Shown here piece after piece: positions 31,521 through 31,579 of a stretch of DNA of 31,579 bases. The notes under the pieces were generated by a model. It had not been told where the DNA came from. It searched no databases and worked only from the letters and a program-made list of their open reading frames with translations. Every line of letters starts with the position of its first letter. The first letter of the stretch is position 1. Origin of the DNA: JAVBLQ01 sp031553435 (lineage in GTDB: Bacteria > Bacteroidota > Bacteroidia > Bacteroidales > Azobacteroidaceae); contig JAVBLQ010000062.1 in assembly GCA_031553435.1 (NCBI GenBank), positions 1-31,579 on the forward strand, in the 5' to 3' direction. The position numbers and the translations under genes were made by a program.

Positions 31521-31579
31521 ATGGTGAAACTCAAGTTTATCATTCGGGACGGTGCTCTCGTTTTAAGAATCAGTGAAAA
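31521..31579 (+). CDS. Tyrosine integrase, N-terminal fragment (continues past window)
   Basis: Only 19 codons are present (MVKLKFIIRDGALVLRISE). This resembles the first strand of the arm-binding domain of Bacteroidota tyrosine integrases, which often begin with a short basic strand like this. It starts 203 nt past the tRNA-Phe terminator, the usual place for an integrase whose element targets the tRNA 3' end. Too short for certainty. Confidence 0.5.
   Translation, partial: MVKLKFIIRDGALVLRISE

Overview
The window looks like the chromosome of a member of the Bacteroidales (phylum Bacteroidota). Genes on the backbone are typical of that group: a PorT-like type IX secretion protein, an E1 alpha/beta fusion of a 2-oxoacid dehydrogenase, LpxK, TatA/TatC, and OxyR facing Dps. 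Several promoters match the Bacteroidota pattern (TTTG, about 19 nt, then TAnnTTTG). The genus cannot be fixed from sequence reading alone.

Region 1 (about 1-9650) is accessory DNA. It is visibly more A+T-rich than the rest and every gene lies on the + strand. It opens with the 3' end of a large serine recombinase, followed by a replication initiator of filamentous-phage/plasmid type. A 580-bp origin-like stretch with repeats and nested dyads comes next, then a DUF488 gene, a small serine recombinase, and a pseudoknot-capable non-coding RNA candidate lying ahead of a stand-alone HsdR_N-like nuclease. A tight four-gene operon follows (4TM membrane protein, metallo-beta-lactamase-fold protein, two small unknowns). 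The region closes with a MerR-like regulator, a 48-aa ORF and a second large serine recombinase whose reading frame runs into tRNA-Leu(UAA). A 9-bp direct repeat at 262-270 and 9638-9646 brackets the part from the replication gene to the recombinase. My reading is a ~9.4-kb integrative element carrying likely defence cargo, inserted beside tRNA-Leu in tandem with an older element of the same type to its left.

Region 2 (9653-31281) is chromosomal backbone. It holds tRNA-Leu and tRNA-Gly under one promoter; a leftward pyrE - SRPBCC - argH - aldo/keto reductase - lipoprotein operon; comF; tatA-tatC; dps and oxyR divergent, with an OxyR-like operator; dnaG; an S9 peptidase; a PorT-like protein; an E2 and fused E1 of a 2-oxoacid dehydrogenase; flavodoxin; an Omp85-type barrel; and lpxK, purine nucleoside phosphorylase and thiL. 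Many junctions here carry short tandem repeats of period 7 or 8, often in inverted halves, and several genes take their stop codon from such a repeat.

Region 3 (31209-31579) is tRNA-Phe(GAA) with a terminator, followed by the first codons of a gene that resembles a tyrosine integrase. This suggests a second integrative element at tRNA-Phe that continues beyond the window.
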